NCBI RefSeq assembly: GCF_003226325.1
Contig: NZ_PDOD01000004.1
Location: 124,001-188,000, forward strand
Length of the DNA stretch: 64,000 nucleotides
Source: Salipaludibacillus keqinensis
GTDB taxonomy: Bacteria > Bacillota > Bacilli > Bacillales > Salisediminibacteriaceae
Direction: 5' to 3'
Position numbers and translations under genes: made by a program. Shown here piece after piece: positions 1 through 7,904 of this stretch (positions are counted from its first letter, which is position 1; each line of letters opens with the position of its first letter). The notes beneath the pieces were generated by a model. It saw nothing but the letters and a program-made list of their open reading frames with translations, was not told where the DNA came from and made no database searches.

Positions 1-1
1 G

Positions 2-313
2 TCAGAAGACGATGTCCGGTTGAATGAACAAAGCTCGCAAAAGGAGCAAGTAGAGGTCGCTTCTCAATTTGCCCTTTATCCACTGAATAATCCAGACTAC
101 ATGCAAATCATTGCTGATCAAAAGGAAGTAGCCGAAAAACATGGTACGTTCACAAAAGGCGTTCACTATGCTTCTCGATTAGATGGAGATGCCAACGACG
201 TGTTTAAAACGCTAGAAGAAGCGTTCGTCAATACATCGAAAACAAAGGATCAAAGTCATGTGACGATGACGGCGGCGATTTCTGCTAACAGCCCGTCGAA
301 AAAAGATAAGTAG
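2..313 (+). CDS. ykoF: YkoF-type thiamine/HMP-binding protein (C-terminal part, 5' truncated by window)
   Basis: The frame is open from the first bases of the window, so the start lies upstream and only about 103 C-terminal residues are seen. A TTG at 20 is in frame but is internal. The segment FALYPLNNPDYMQII, followed by a GDANDVFKTLEEAF stretch and a final VTMTAAISANSPS strand, resembles the second repeat of Bacillus subtilis YkoF, a cytoplasmic protein of two ACT-like repeats that binds thiamine and hydroxymethylpyrimidine (HMP). It is the first visible gene of a ykoF-ykoE-ykoD-ykoC cluster, and that context supports the call. In B. subtilis a TPP riboswitch precedes this operon. Any such element would lie outside the window. 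Confidence 0.85.
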   Translation, partial: SEDDVRLNEQSSQKEQVEVASQFALYPLNNPDYMQIIADQKEVAEKHGTFTKGVHYASRLDGDANDVFKTLEEAFVNTSKTKDQSHVTMTAAISANSPSKKDK

Positions 314-328
314 GGAGCGAACGCAATC

Positions 329-934
329 ATGATGAAGCAATGGAAATTGAAAGAAATCGTGTTAATGTCCATCTTTGGTGTCGTTTTCGCTGTGATCTAC
401 TTGCTGTTCTATTTTTTCGGACAGGGGTTAAGAAATTTCCTTACACCATTCGGGTTAGCTCCCTTTGGCTATGAAATCATCTTCGGCATATGGTTTATCG
501 TTTCGATCATTGCTGCATACGTGATTCGAAAAGCAGGGGCCGCTTTTTGGTCTGAACTCATCGCAGGAACCGTTCAAGTACTGATCGGAAGTCCAGCCGG
601 TCCTCAGTTGATTATCTCGGCAGCGATTCAAGGGCTAGGAGCAGAAGCAGTATTCCTAGCGACGAGATATCGGAATTTCTCGTTGTATGTTCTCGTCTTG
701 GCAGGCATGTCAGCGGCAGTCTTCAGTTATGCGTGGGGCTGGTTTCAATCAGGGCTTGCTGCATTAACTCCAGGGTTAATTATCGCCACGTTCTCTGTCC
801 GAGTGATTAGTGGAGCTCTGTTAGCTGGTTTGCTCGGTAAATATATCAGTGATCAATTAGCTCAAACAGGAGTTTTACGCGGATACGCCTTAGGAAAGGA
901 GTGGCAGGAAAAACGTGAAAAATCAGCATCTTAA
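329..934 (+). CDS. ykoE: YkoE, substrate-binding (S) component of an ECF-type HMP/thiamine transporter
   Basis: A 201-residue integral membrane protein with about five or six hydrophobic segments, matching YkoE of Bacillus. It is the substrate-capture subunit of the energy-coupling-factor transporter YkoEDC, thought to import the thiamine precursor hydroxymethylpyrimidine. The start is one of two adjacent ATGs (329 or 332), preceded by AGGGAG at about 312. The gene follows ykoF by 15 nt and its end overlaps the start of ykoD, so the four genes form one operon. Substrate assignment follows the family and context; nothing in the sequence alone fixes it. Confidence 0.9.
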   Translation: MMKQWKLKEIVLMSIFGVVFAVIYLLFYFFGQGLRNFLTPFGLAPFGYEIIFGIWFIVSIIAAYVIRKAGAAFWSELIAGTVQVLIGSPAGPQLIISAAIQGLGAEAVFLATRYRNFSLYVLVLAGMSAAVFSYAWGWFQSGLAALTPGLIIATFSVRVISGALLAGLLGKYISDQLAQTGVLRGYALGKEWQEKREKSAS

Positions 935-2534
935 CCAAGGTGATATGAAACGTTCGAATCTGACGCCACTCATTCGTGTAGAGAATCTTTCGTTTGACTA
1001 CGATAAAAAAGGACCTTCGCTAATTCACAATATAAGCTTCTCTCTAAACGAAGGGGAAGTAACTTTGTTAATGGGAGCGAGCGGTTCAGGGAAAAGTACT
1101 GTGTCGCTTTGTCTCAACGGCCTTTACCCTGAAGCGGTGGAAGGCTACTCAGAAGGAAACATCTACTTTCGCGGTCAAGAAATTAGCCAGTTTGAAAAAG
1201 GCGAATTGAATCAACAAATCGGTATTGTTTTTCAAGACCCTGAAAGTCAGTTTTGTATGGTGACTGTAGAGAACGAACTGGCTTTTACGATGGAGAATAT
1301 CCAAACACCGAGAGAAGAGATGGCTTCTAAAATGGATGATGTCCTTGAAGCAGTTGGTTTAACGGACTTAAAGGAACGGCCCATTCACGAGCTTTCAGGT
1401 GGCCAAAAGCAGAAGGTGGCTCTAGCGTCAGTTCTGTTGCTGGAGCCTGAGCTTCTTATCCTAGATGAGCCAACAGCCAATCTCGATCCTGTGTCCAGCC
1501 TGGAGTTTGTTGAACTAGTTAATCAGCTGCAAAAAGACAGAGGCATGGCGGTGTTCATTATTGAGCATCAGTTAGATGACTGGATTTCTTTTACTGATCG
1601 TGTATTAGCTCTTAGTCGAGAGGGGGAGCTGTTTGCTGATGGCTCTCCCGACCACGTATTTCAAAAATACGAAAAGAGACTTGTGTCTGAAGGAGTTCAT
1701 TTACCAAAAGATATTCAGTCATCATCTCTTCACCCAGCGACAAGAACCACAGATGACCTCGGTGGAGAAACGGTTTCTATTCAGAATCTCGATTTTAAAC
1801 GAAAGAAAAAGACCATCTTATCAGAAGTGAATTTCTCCCTCTATCAAAAGGAATTTGTGGCGATCGTCGGTGAAAATGGGGCGGGGAAATCCACCCTACT
1901 TCAGGTGATGGCAGGAATCCTTACGCCGAATAAGGGAAATATTACATTTCTCAATCAACCGTTGAAGCAGTGGGGAGAGCAAAGCCTCCGCCAAAAAATG
2001 GGGTTCGTATTTCAAAATCCAGAACATCAATTTATCACGGATACGGTTTATGACGAGTTGGCTTTCGGTATGAAACTGAACGGGACTCCCGAACAAGAGA
2101 TGAAGGAAAAGATCGATGAATTGTTAAGACATTTTCAACTGCAAAATCATTTATGGAGCAACCCCTTTTCATTAAGCGGCGGGCAAAAGAGACGTTTAAG
2201 TGTAGCGACCATGCTTGATGAAACACCTGAACTGTTGTTATTTGATGAGCCGACGTTCGGTCAAGATGCGAAAACGACAGAAGAGCTGATGAGCATGGTG
2301 CTTGAGTTGAAGAACAAGGGAACAACGATTGTGTTTGTCACCCATGACATGGATCTCGTTGATCAGTATTGTGAAAGAACATTTGTGCTAAACAAAGGAA
2401 AGGTTGCTTTTCAAGGAAGCCCGGACGAGTTATGGAAAAAGGAAGAAGTACTTGTCGAAGCTCGATTAAGGCTGCCATATCGAATTCGTAAGCAGCGTAC
2501 TGAAGCAGGTGAAGTCTATGATCTCGTCCGTTAA
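915..2534 (+). CDS. ykoD: YkoD, double ATP-binding subunit of the ECF HMP/thiamine transporter
   Basis: A 539-residue fusion of two ABC ATPase domains. The first has Walker A GASGSGKS at residues 54-61, a LSGGQKQK signature near 161 and Walker B LLILDEP near 182. The second has GENGAGKST near 318, LSGGQKRR near 420 and LLLFDEP near 443. This A1-A2 fusion in one chain is typical of YkoD/CbiO-type energy-coupling ATPases. The GTG start at 915 overlaps ykoE by 20 nt and has GGAAAGGAG about 12 nt upstream. An in-frame ATG at 945 with AAGGTGAT just upstream is a serious alternative start. It powers uptake with YkoC and YkoE. Confidence 0.9.
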   Translation: MKNQHLNQGDMKRSNLTPLIRVENLSFDYDKKGPSLIHNISFSLNEGEVTLLMGASGSGKSTVSLCLNGLYPEAVEGYSEGNIYFRGQEISQFEKGELNQQIGIVFQDPESQFCMVTVENELAFTMENIQTPREEMASKMDDVLEAVGLTDLKERPIHELSGGQKQKVALASVLLLEPELLILDEPTANLDPVSSLEFVELVNQLQKDRGMAVFIIEHQLDDWISFTDRVLALSREGELFADGSPDHVFQKYEKRLVSEGVHLPKDIQSSSLHPATRTTDDLGGETVSIQNLDFKRKKKTILSEVNFSLYQKEFVAIVGENGAGKSTLLQVMAGILTPNKGNITFLNQPLKQWGEQSLRQKMGFVFQNPEHQFITDTVYDELAFGMKLNGTPEQEMKEKIDELLRHFQLQNHLWSNPFSLSGGQKRRLSVATMLDETPELLLFDEPTFGQDAKTTEELMSMVLELKNKGTTIVFVTHDMDLVDQYCERTFVLNKGKVAFQGSPDELWKKEEVLVEARLRLPYRIRKQRTEAGEVYDLVR

Positions 2535-3297
2535 TCCAGCATTGAAAATGGTCGCTATTCTGATTCCTGGAGTGCTATTGAGCTTTAGTTTCGATATTTT
2601 CACTCCGCTAGCGTATCTTATCTTTGTTGTTGCTTTTACATTCATGTTTAGTAATATCCCAGTGAAAAAATGGCTGCTTGTTTTTACTCCGTTTGTGTTT
2701 TTAGCACTAGGTTTTGCTTGGATGACGATGCTCTACACCAGTGAGGGTTTCTCGGGAGGGAGCGTTCTGTTTGAATTTTGGTGGTTTGAAGTGACTACAG
2801 GGGGATTGATGGTTGGGATCAGTCTAGCCCTTCGTTCTCTCTGTTTTGTTGCCTTGTCGCTCATGTTTATATTAACGACGGATTCGACGAAATTTATGCT
2901 CAGTCTCATGCAGCAATTCAAGCTGCCACCTAAACTTACTTTCGGTATTCTTGCTGGTTACCGTTTCTTACCAACGTTCAAGCATGAATTTGAAGTCCTT
3001 CGGCAAGCACACCGAATTCGAGGGATAGGTCGTGCGAAAGGGGTGAAGGGACGTATAGAACAATTCCGCCGCTACGCGATACCCTTGATGGCAAATGCGA
3101 TACGGAAAGCAGAGCGTGTGGCGATTGCAATGGAATCGAAAGGCTTTACTGGAGAAACCGATCGCACTCATTACCATCACATGACGATTGGAAAAAAAGA
3201 TTGGGCGTTTTTTGCGAGTATAGTCGGCACATTTTTCATTGTGATCATTACTTCTTATCAATTAGGTTATTTAAATATTTTTGGTCGGCAATTTTAA
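2518..3297 (+). CDS. ykoC: YkoC, transmembrane (T) component of the ECF HMP/thiamine transporter
   Basis: A 259-residue membrane protein of the CbiQ/EcfT family, with about five transmembrane segments and a cytoplasmic stretch from about 155 to 205 carrying the Arg-rich coupling motifs (FEVLRQAHRIRGIGR and RKAERVAIAMESKGF) that contact the ATPase. I choose the ATG at 2518 because AGGTGA lies 5 nt upstream. An in-frame GTG at 2509 has no ribosome-binding site. The gene overlaps the end of ykoD by 17 nt, a sign of translational coupling, and is followed by a strong terminator, so it closes the operon. Confidence 0.9.
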   Translation: MISSVNPALKMVAILIPGVLLSFSFDIFTPLAYLIFVVAFTFMFSNIPVKKWLLVFTPFVFLALGFAWMTMLYTSEGFSGGSVLFEFWWFEVTTGGLMVGISLALRSLCFVALSLMFILTTDSTKFMLSLMQQFKLPPKLTFGILAGYRFLPTFKHEFEVLRQAHRIRGIGRAKGVKGRIEQFRRYAIPLMANAIRKAERVAIAMESKGFTGETDRTHYHHMTIGKKDWAFFASIVGTFFIVIITSYQLGYLNIFGRQF

Positions 3298-3305
3298 ATT
3301 TTAAG

Positions 3306-3339
3306 GCGCATGGGATGAGAGTATTCCATGCGTTTTTTT
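3306..3339 (+). terminator. Rho-independent terminator of the ykoFEDC operon
   Basis: A stem of CGCATGG (3307-3313) with CCATGCG (3326-3332) is extended inward by three further pairs around a GAGAGT loop. It is followed by seven T residues and lies 9 nt after the ykoC stop. Confidence 0.85.
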
Positions 3340-3630
3340 GTGCGAAAAAATTCGTTGAAGCGAAGCTCATGTACTAGGAGATGGTGAAAGCGGCGACAAT
3401 GGTTAGTCGGGAGCGGTACCAACAAAGTTACTAGCAGAAATTTATCGGTAGAAAAACGAGTGAGGAGCGAGAAAAAGTGCTGATAAAAGGGTTTATCGGT
3501 AGAAAAACGAGAAAAAAGAGAGAAAATCAGCCGAAATAGAGTTTATCGATAAAAGATCAGGATTAAGAGGTCATCAAACATTAATAATTTTTGAAATCAC
3601 CCCTAAAAACAATCAAATCATAAATATAAA
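3340..3630. repeat. Intergenic stretch with three spaced copies of a TTTATCGGTAGAAAAACGAG-like repeat
   Basis: No convincing gene is seen between the two terminators. A 20-nt sequence starting TTTATCGGTAGAAAA occurs identically at 3441-3460 and 3492-3511, with a shorter degenerate copy (TTTATCGATAAAA) at 3542. The spacing is 51 and 50 nt. The surrounding bases are purine-rich (gaaaaa, gcgag). The copies are separated by unlike sequence, so this is a spaced repeat and not a simple tandem one. Confidence 0.6.
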
Positions 3631-3666
3631 AAAGGTATTGGCCGCGTTAGGTAGCCAATACCTTTT
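3631..3666. terminator. Hairpin terminator at the 3' end of abgT, able to act on both strands
   Basis: AAAGGTATTGGC (3631-3642) pairs with GCCAATACCTTT (3654-3665) around an 11-nt loop. Reading the minus strand, the stem is followed by a T-rich run, as expected for a terminator just after the abgT stop at 3675. Confidence 0.85.
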
Positions 3667-3674
3667 GATTAGAA

Positions 3675-5195
3675 TTAATATGTGATCGGTGAACCAGGTC
3701 CAAGGTCGATACCTAGTACCATCCAGATGATCAGCATGATCGTCCATGCGATTGTAAATACAATCGTGTAAGGGAACATAACAGAAATTAGCGTACCAAT
3801 TCCCATCTTTTTATCATACTTTTGTGCAAAGGCAATAATGATCGCAAAATACGTCATCAACGGTGTGATAATGTTCGTAGTTGAATCAGCAATACGATAA
3901 GCCATTTGCGTCATTTCAGGTGAATACCCTAATTGCATCATAATCGGTACGAATACTGGAGCCATCATCGCCCACTTCGCAGACGCACTTCCGATAAATA
4001 AGTTGATGAAACCAGCTACGACGATAAATCCGAGAATCAATGGAATACCTGTTAGATTGGCAGCTTCTAATGCTTCTGCACCATAAACACCTAGCACAAG
4101 TCCCATGTTCGTTTCAGCGAAATAAGCGACGAACTGACCCGCAGTAAAGGCAAGGACGATGAACATCCCCATGGCAGCCATTGTATCAGATAGTTGATTG
4201 GCCACATCCTTGTCATTCTTAATATTCTTCGTTGCGATTCCGTAGAACAGACCTGGAATAAAGAAGAGAATCGCAATGATAGGAACAAGTGAGTCCATGA
4301 ATGGTGATTGAATAATACCGCCGTCTTCCGCTCGTAATGGACCATTTGCAGGAAGAACCGTTAATGCGAATAAAGTCAATCCGACGAACAAGGAAACGCC
4401 AGCCCAGATAAGGCCTTTCTTCTCAATAGGATCAAGACCTTTTAGATCTTCTCGGTATTCTCCTTTATATTCTCCAAGGCGTGGTTCAACAATTTTCTCT
4501 GTGACCCATGCACCAACAAACGTTAATAAAAATACGGAAACAATAATAAAGTAATAGTTCATCGCAATGTTCATACCATCAGCGTAAGCAGGATCAATAA
4601 TGGCAGCAGCGGCGATAGTTAATTCACCGAGCAAAGGATCCGTAGCTGATAAGAATAAGTTGGCACTGAACCCAGCGGATACTCCTGCGAAGGCAGCAGC
4701 AAGACCGGCTAATGGATGGCGCCCGATTGCAGCAAATATAACCGCACCCAATGGAGGTAATACAACATACCCAGCATCAGACGCAACACTTGACATGATC
4801 CCGGCAAAAACAAGTCCACCAGTGATCAAACGTTGAGGAACAGATAGAACAAATCCTCGAAGGCAAGCACTAATCAGACCTGTTCGTTCAGCAAGTCCAA
4901 TCCCTAGCATTGTTGCAAGGACAACTCCTAATGGAGCAAATCCAATGAAGTTATCTACCATACTGGAGAAAACATACTGAATCCCTTCAGCATTTAACAG
5001 ATTTGTAACTTCAACCATTTCCCCTTCTTCACCAGGGTGCTCCACACTGATTCCTAAGTTAGCTACTACAGCGGATAACCCGATAACAAGAAGCGCTAAT
5101 ATAGCGAAAAGTGTAACAGGATGAGGAAGTTTGTTTCCGACATATTCTACCATGTCGAGGAATCGTTGAAACAAACCTTTACGTTTTGCACTCAA
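3675..5195 (-). CDS. abgT: AbgT-family transporter (p-aminobenzoyl-glutamate transporter family)
   Basis: A 506-residue polytopic membrane protein with about 11 hydrophobic segments, of the usual AbgT length. Conserved family stretches are visible: GIGLAERTGLISA near residue 97, the Asp-containing VASDAGYVVLPPLGA near 137, ANLFLSATDPLLGE near 180, and FIGSASAKWAMMAPVFVPI near 400. Family members import p-aminobenzoyl-glutamate (E. coli AbgT) or export sulfonamide-like antimetabolites (MtrF, YdaH), so the direction here is not known. The start is TTG at 5195 with AAAAGGGG about 8 nt upstream; no better start is seen. It stands alone between its own terminator and a cre-like site. Confidence 0.88.
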   Translation of the reverse strand: MSAKRKGLFQRFLDMVEYVGNKLPHPVTLFAILALLVIGLSAVVANLGISVEHPGEEGEMVEVTNLLNAEGIQYVFSSMVDNFIGFAPLGVVLATMLGIGLAERTGLISACLRGFVLSVPQRLITGGLVFAGIMSSVASDAGYVVLPPLGAVIFAAIGRHPLAGLAAAFAGVSAGFSANLFLSATDPLLGELTIAAAAIIDPAYADGMNIAMNYYFIIVSVFLLTFVGAWVTEKIVEPRLGEYKGEYREDLKGLDPIEKKGLIWAGVSLFVGLTLFALTVLPANGPLRAEDGGIIQSPFMDSLVPIIAILFFIPGLFYGIATKNIKNDKDVANQLSDTMAAMGMFIVLAFTAGQFVAYFAETNMGLVLGVYGAEALEAANLTGIPLILGFIVVAGFINLFIGSASAKWAMMAPVFVPIMMQLGYSPEMTQMAYRIADSTTNIITPLMTYFAIIIAFAQKYDKKMGIGTLISVMFPYTIVFTIAWTIMLIIWMVLGIDLGPGSPITY

Positions 5196-5448
5196 TTAAA
5201 AAACCCCTTTTCTAGATGCAACAAAAAAACAAAAATTCAGATTTTTCCAATCAGAGTTTTTAATTACATCATAATAAAATACTTGTCCTCAGTATAAATG
5301 GATGTGAATAAAATTTGAACACGTTTTCAAAAAGTGGGAATAATGTAATAGTTCAGGCAATTTGCTATAGTGAAATAATTAAATGTTTTTTAGTGCAGTG
5401 AGAGGAAGAAGAAAGCCTGTCTGTGAGAGTCTTCTTTCCTCTTCCAAA
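5196..5448. other. abgT 5' intergenic region
   Basis: An AT-rich stretch without a credible gene. It holds the presumed abgT promoter, the cre-like site at 5315 and an imperfect stem (GGAAGAAGAAAG at 5404-5415 with CTTTCCTCTTCC at 5434-5445). I could not single out a -35/-10 pair with confidence. Confidence 0.4.
5315..5329 (-). promoter_or_regulatory. cre-like site upstream of abgT
   Basis: TTGAACACGTTTTCA fits the CcpA operator pattern WTGNAANCGNWNNCW with one mismatch at position 6. It lies about 120 nt before the abgT start. Catabolite control of abgT is inference from the motif alone. Confidence 0.35.
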
Positions 5449-5484
5449 ACAAAAAAAGAAACCCTCTCATGTGAAAAGGTTTCC
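5449..5484 (-). terminator. Terminator after the small membrane-protein pair (minus strand)
   Basis: On the minus strand GGAAACC (5484-5478) pairs with GGTTTC (complement of 5458-5463), followed by a run of seven T residues and TTTT. It begins 11 nt after the stop codon at 5495. Confidence 0.75.
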
Positions 5485-5494
5485 CTAAATTTAA

Positions 5495-5650
5495 CTATTT
5501 CTTTTTCAAATGGTCATCATGATTAGTTATATGAACTTCAGCTAATTTTCGCTTCTTGTTTAATTTGAACCAAAAATATGTTCCGAAAATGAGACTGCCG
5601 AAAAAAAAGAAAAACAAAAATAACGAGTCTGTGGCTACTTCCCAAAGCAT
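5495..5650 (-). CDS. Small single-span membrane protein of 51 residues
   Basis: Not recognised as a named family. The frame encodes 51 residues starting MLWEVATDS, with one very hydrophobic segment (residues 9-27, LFLFFFFFGSLIFGTYFWF) and a basic then His/Asp-rich tail (KLNKKRKLAEVHI, ending HDDHLKKK). The ATG at 5650 has GGAAAGGA about 10 nt upstream. The gene starts 20 nt after the YgaP-like gene on the same strand and ends just before a terminator. Gene position, ribosome-binding site, hydrophobic profile and terminator together argue that it is real. The function is unknown. Confidence 0.65.
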   Translation of the reverse strand: MLWEVATDSLFLFFFFFGSLIFGTYFWFKLNKKRKLAEVHITNHDDHLKKK

Positions 5651-5670
5651 AAGCGCTCATTCCTTTCCAG

Positions 5671-5922
5671 TTATGAAGGGTTCATCGGCGAGAAGTCTTC
5701 TTCATCCTCGTAGTGATCTTCTTGACGTTCTTCATAAAGGAATACCACTGGACAAAATCGGGTGATTCCTTCAGCTACTTTCATCGAGCCGATGATGACT
5801 GAAAGCATAGGGATGCTTTTTAGTGAACGTCTCACAAGTGTCGCTGTTCCCCAGCTTAATAATGTAAATCCCAGTGTAATTCTAATCAAAGCATTCAATG
5901 TCCCAATATTTGGTCTAAGCAT
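5671..5922 (-). CDS. YgaP-like small membrane protein (DUF2892-type)
   Basis: An 83-residue protein with two hydrophobic hairpin segments. The N-terminal NIGTLNALIRITLGFTLL, then GSMKVAEGITRFCPVVFLY, match the transmembrane domain found at the end of E. coli YgaP and in stand-alone DUF2892 proteins, including the conserved CP after the second helix. The acidic tail (ERQEDHYEDEEDF) is unusual. It is the first gene of a two-gene unit with the 51-residue protein downstream and is divergent from the adenine-deaminase-like gene. The biochemical role is not known; a link to sulfur or rhodanese chemistry is only suggested by YgaP itself. Confidence 0.75.
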   Translation of the reverse strand: MLRPNIGTLNALIRITLGFTLLSWGTATLVRRSLKSIPMLSVIIGSMKVAEGITRFCPVVFLYEERQEDHYEDEEDFSPMNPS

Positions 5923-6116
5923 TTGTTGCCTCCTTGAATTTTTTTTGGAAAATATGACGATATCTTTAGCCCTGTGAAGGGTAAATATGTTAAGATTATG
6001 AAAACGGTTTCTTCGTTGGTGTTAGTGACATTTCTGAAGACCCGTTTTATTAAATAGTATTCTATGTGAAGAACTCAACATAAAAAATAAACGTAAGTTT
6101 TGAATAGGTGATTAAA

Positions 6117-7865
6117 ATGGTAAAAGGATTTTCTCATTATTGGACAAAAAAACAAATACGAGAGCAGCAAGCGGTTATTCAAGGCAAAATAGCCCCTACA
6201 ATGGTCGTGAAAAATGCCACGTATTTGAATAGCTTCCGCAAATGCTGGACGGAGGGGAATATTTGGATTCACCACGATCGTATCGTTTATGTGGGACAAG
6301 AGATGCCCTCTCAGCAAACTCAAACGGAAATTGTTGACGCTGAAAGTCAATATGTCGTGCCAGGCTACATTGAACACCATGCGCATCCGTTTCAGTTATA
6401 TCATCCCCTGACGCTTGCAAAGTATGCATCCGAACGAGGAACAACGACACTGATTAACGATAACATGCCCTTCTTTTTACATTTAGATAAAAAGAAAGCG
6501 CTTACTTTATTAAATGATCTTCAACAGACACCAGCTACGATGCTATGGTGGGCTAGATTTGACGGTCAAACAGAATTGAAAAATGGAAATGATGTATTTG
6601 CAGACTCAACCATGAAAGCTTGGCTCGATCATCCATATGTCGTTCAAGGCGGTGAGTTGACAGACTGGCCCCGTGTTCTTCAAGGAGATGATCATATGCT
6701 CCATTGGATGCTTGAGACGAAAGATGTTCGCAAGCCCATTGAAGGTCACCTCCCTGGTGCAGGGGAGAAAACGTTGGCTCAGATGATGCTGATGGGTGTG
6801 GATGGGGATCATGAGTCCATGAGTGGCGAAGATGTATTGAAACGTCTCGATGCTGGAATGACTACGTCGTTGCGATATTCATCTATACGGCCGGATTTGC
6901 CGAAAATTTTAAGAGAATTACATGAAGAAGAGTTCGGGAACTATGACCGTCTATTAATGACCACAGATGGTTCGCCGCCCCATTTTATGAAAAAAGGGTT
7001 TATGGAACACTTAATTCAGTTGGCTATGGATGAAGGAGTGCCACTGATCGATGCGATTCATATGTGTACGGTCAATGTGGCAACGCATTATCACATGGAT
7101 GATGTGATTGGAATGATTGCTCCAGGAAGATTGGCGAATCTCAATTTTTTAAGAAGTAAAGAAGATCCATTCCCGACAGATGTGCTCGCTAAAGGAACTT
7201 GGGTTCGCCGCGAGAATCGGCCGTGCTTTCCAGAGACGTCCTTTGACTGGGAAAACTATGGCTTTACTCCTTTGGAATTAAACTGGGAGCTAACACGCAA
7301 TGACTTCCAATTTTCTATGCCGTTAGGTCTCGAAATGGTAAACGAAGTCATATTAAAACCGTATCAAATCAATCGTGATTTAACTTGTGAAGAACTTTCA
7401 GAAGACATAGATGAATCGTTTATGATGCTTATCGATCGAAATGGAAAATGGCAAGTGTCTACGCTTCTTAAAGGTTTTGCGAAAGGTATTTACGGTTTTG
7501 CCAGCTCCTATTCCAGTACAGGCGACATCATCTTAATTGGAAAAAGTAAACAAGGACTACTAGACGCCTTCAAGCAATTGAAAAAACAAAAGGGAGGAAT
7601 TGTTCTGTTGGATCGCGAAGAAGTGGTTGCATCGGTTCAATTACCAATCGCTGGATTGTTTTCTTCGCTAACGATCGATAATGGGTTAATTGACGAGGAA
7701 GAAAGACTAAGAGAGGCGTTAGAAGATCGAGGATACCGTTTTGGTGACCCTATTTACAGCTTGCTCTTTTTCTCTTCCACTCATTTACCATTCGTTCGAA
7801 TTACGCAAAAAGGCATCTTTGATGTGAAAAAGAAAAGGGTACTCTTTCCTTCGATTATGCGTTAA
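6117..7865 (+). CDS. yerA: YerA-type adenine-deaminase-like amidohydrolase
   Basis: A 582-residue protein of the adenine deaminase branch of the amidohydrolase superfamily, like B. subtilis YerA. The metal-binding HxH lies in GYIEHHAHPFQLYHP near residue 84, followed by TLINDNMPFF, a PIEGHLPGAG stretch and a TDGSPP motif, as in AdeC-type enzymes (adenine to hypoxanthine plus ammonia). YerA is a paralogue of the proven AdeC, and its own substrate is unsettled. I choose ATG 6117, which has AGGTGAT 5 nt upstream, over an in-frame GTG at 6108. It heads the yerA-yerB-yerC-pcrB-pcrA-ligA neighbourhood. A weak long-range hairpin (AAAACGG at 6001 with CCGTTTT at 6041) lies in its leader. Confidence 0.88.
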   Translation: MVKGFSHYWTKKQIREQQAVIQGKIAPTMVVKNATYLNSFRKCWTEGNIWIHHDRIVYVGQEMPSQQTQTEIVDAESQYVVPGYIEHHAHPFQLYHPLTLAKYASERGTTTLINDNMPFFLHLDKKKALTLLNDLQQTPATMLWWARFDGQTELKNGNDVFADSTMKAWLDHPYVVQGGELTDWPRVLQGDDHMLHWMLETKDVRKPIEGHLPGAGEKTLAQMMLMGVDGDHESMSGEDVLKRLDAGMTTSLRYSSIRPDLPKILRELHEEEFGNYDRLLMTTDGSPPHFMKKGFMEHLIQLAMDEGVPLIDAIHMCTVNVATHYHMDDVIGMIAPGRLANLNFLRSKEDPFPTDVLAKGTWVRRENRPCFPETSFDWENYGFTPLELNWELTRNDFQFSMPLGLEMVNEVILKPYQINRDLTCEELSEDIDESFMMLIDRNGKWQVSTLLKGFAKGIYGFASSYSSTGDIILIGKSKQGLLDAFKQLKKQKGGIVLLDREEVVASVQLPIAGLFSSLTIDNGLIDEEERLREALEDRGYRFGDPIYSLLFFSSTHLPFVRITQKGIFDVKKKRVLFPSIMR

Positions 7866-7904
7866 ACTATAAAAGTGAACAGGTATGAAAGGTTGATCAT
7901 TTAG

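Noticed and set aside
3675-5195. C4-dicarboxylate or nucleoside transporter
   Set aside because: The ASDAGYVVLPPLGA and SATDPLLGE stretches and the length are those of the AbgT family.
6001-6050. Purine riboswitch or attenuator before yerA
   Set aside because: Only a weak long-loop stem (AAAACGG/CCGTTTT) is present; the conserved core bases of a purine riboswitch are not seen and no T run follows.
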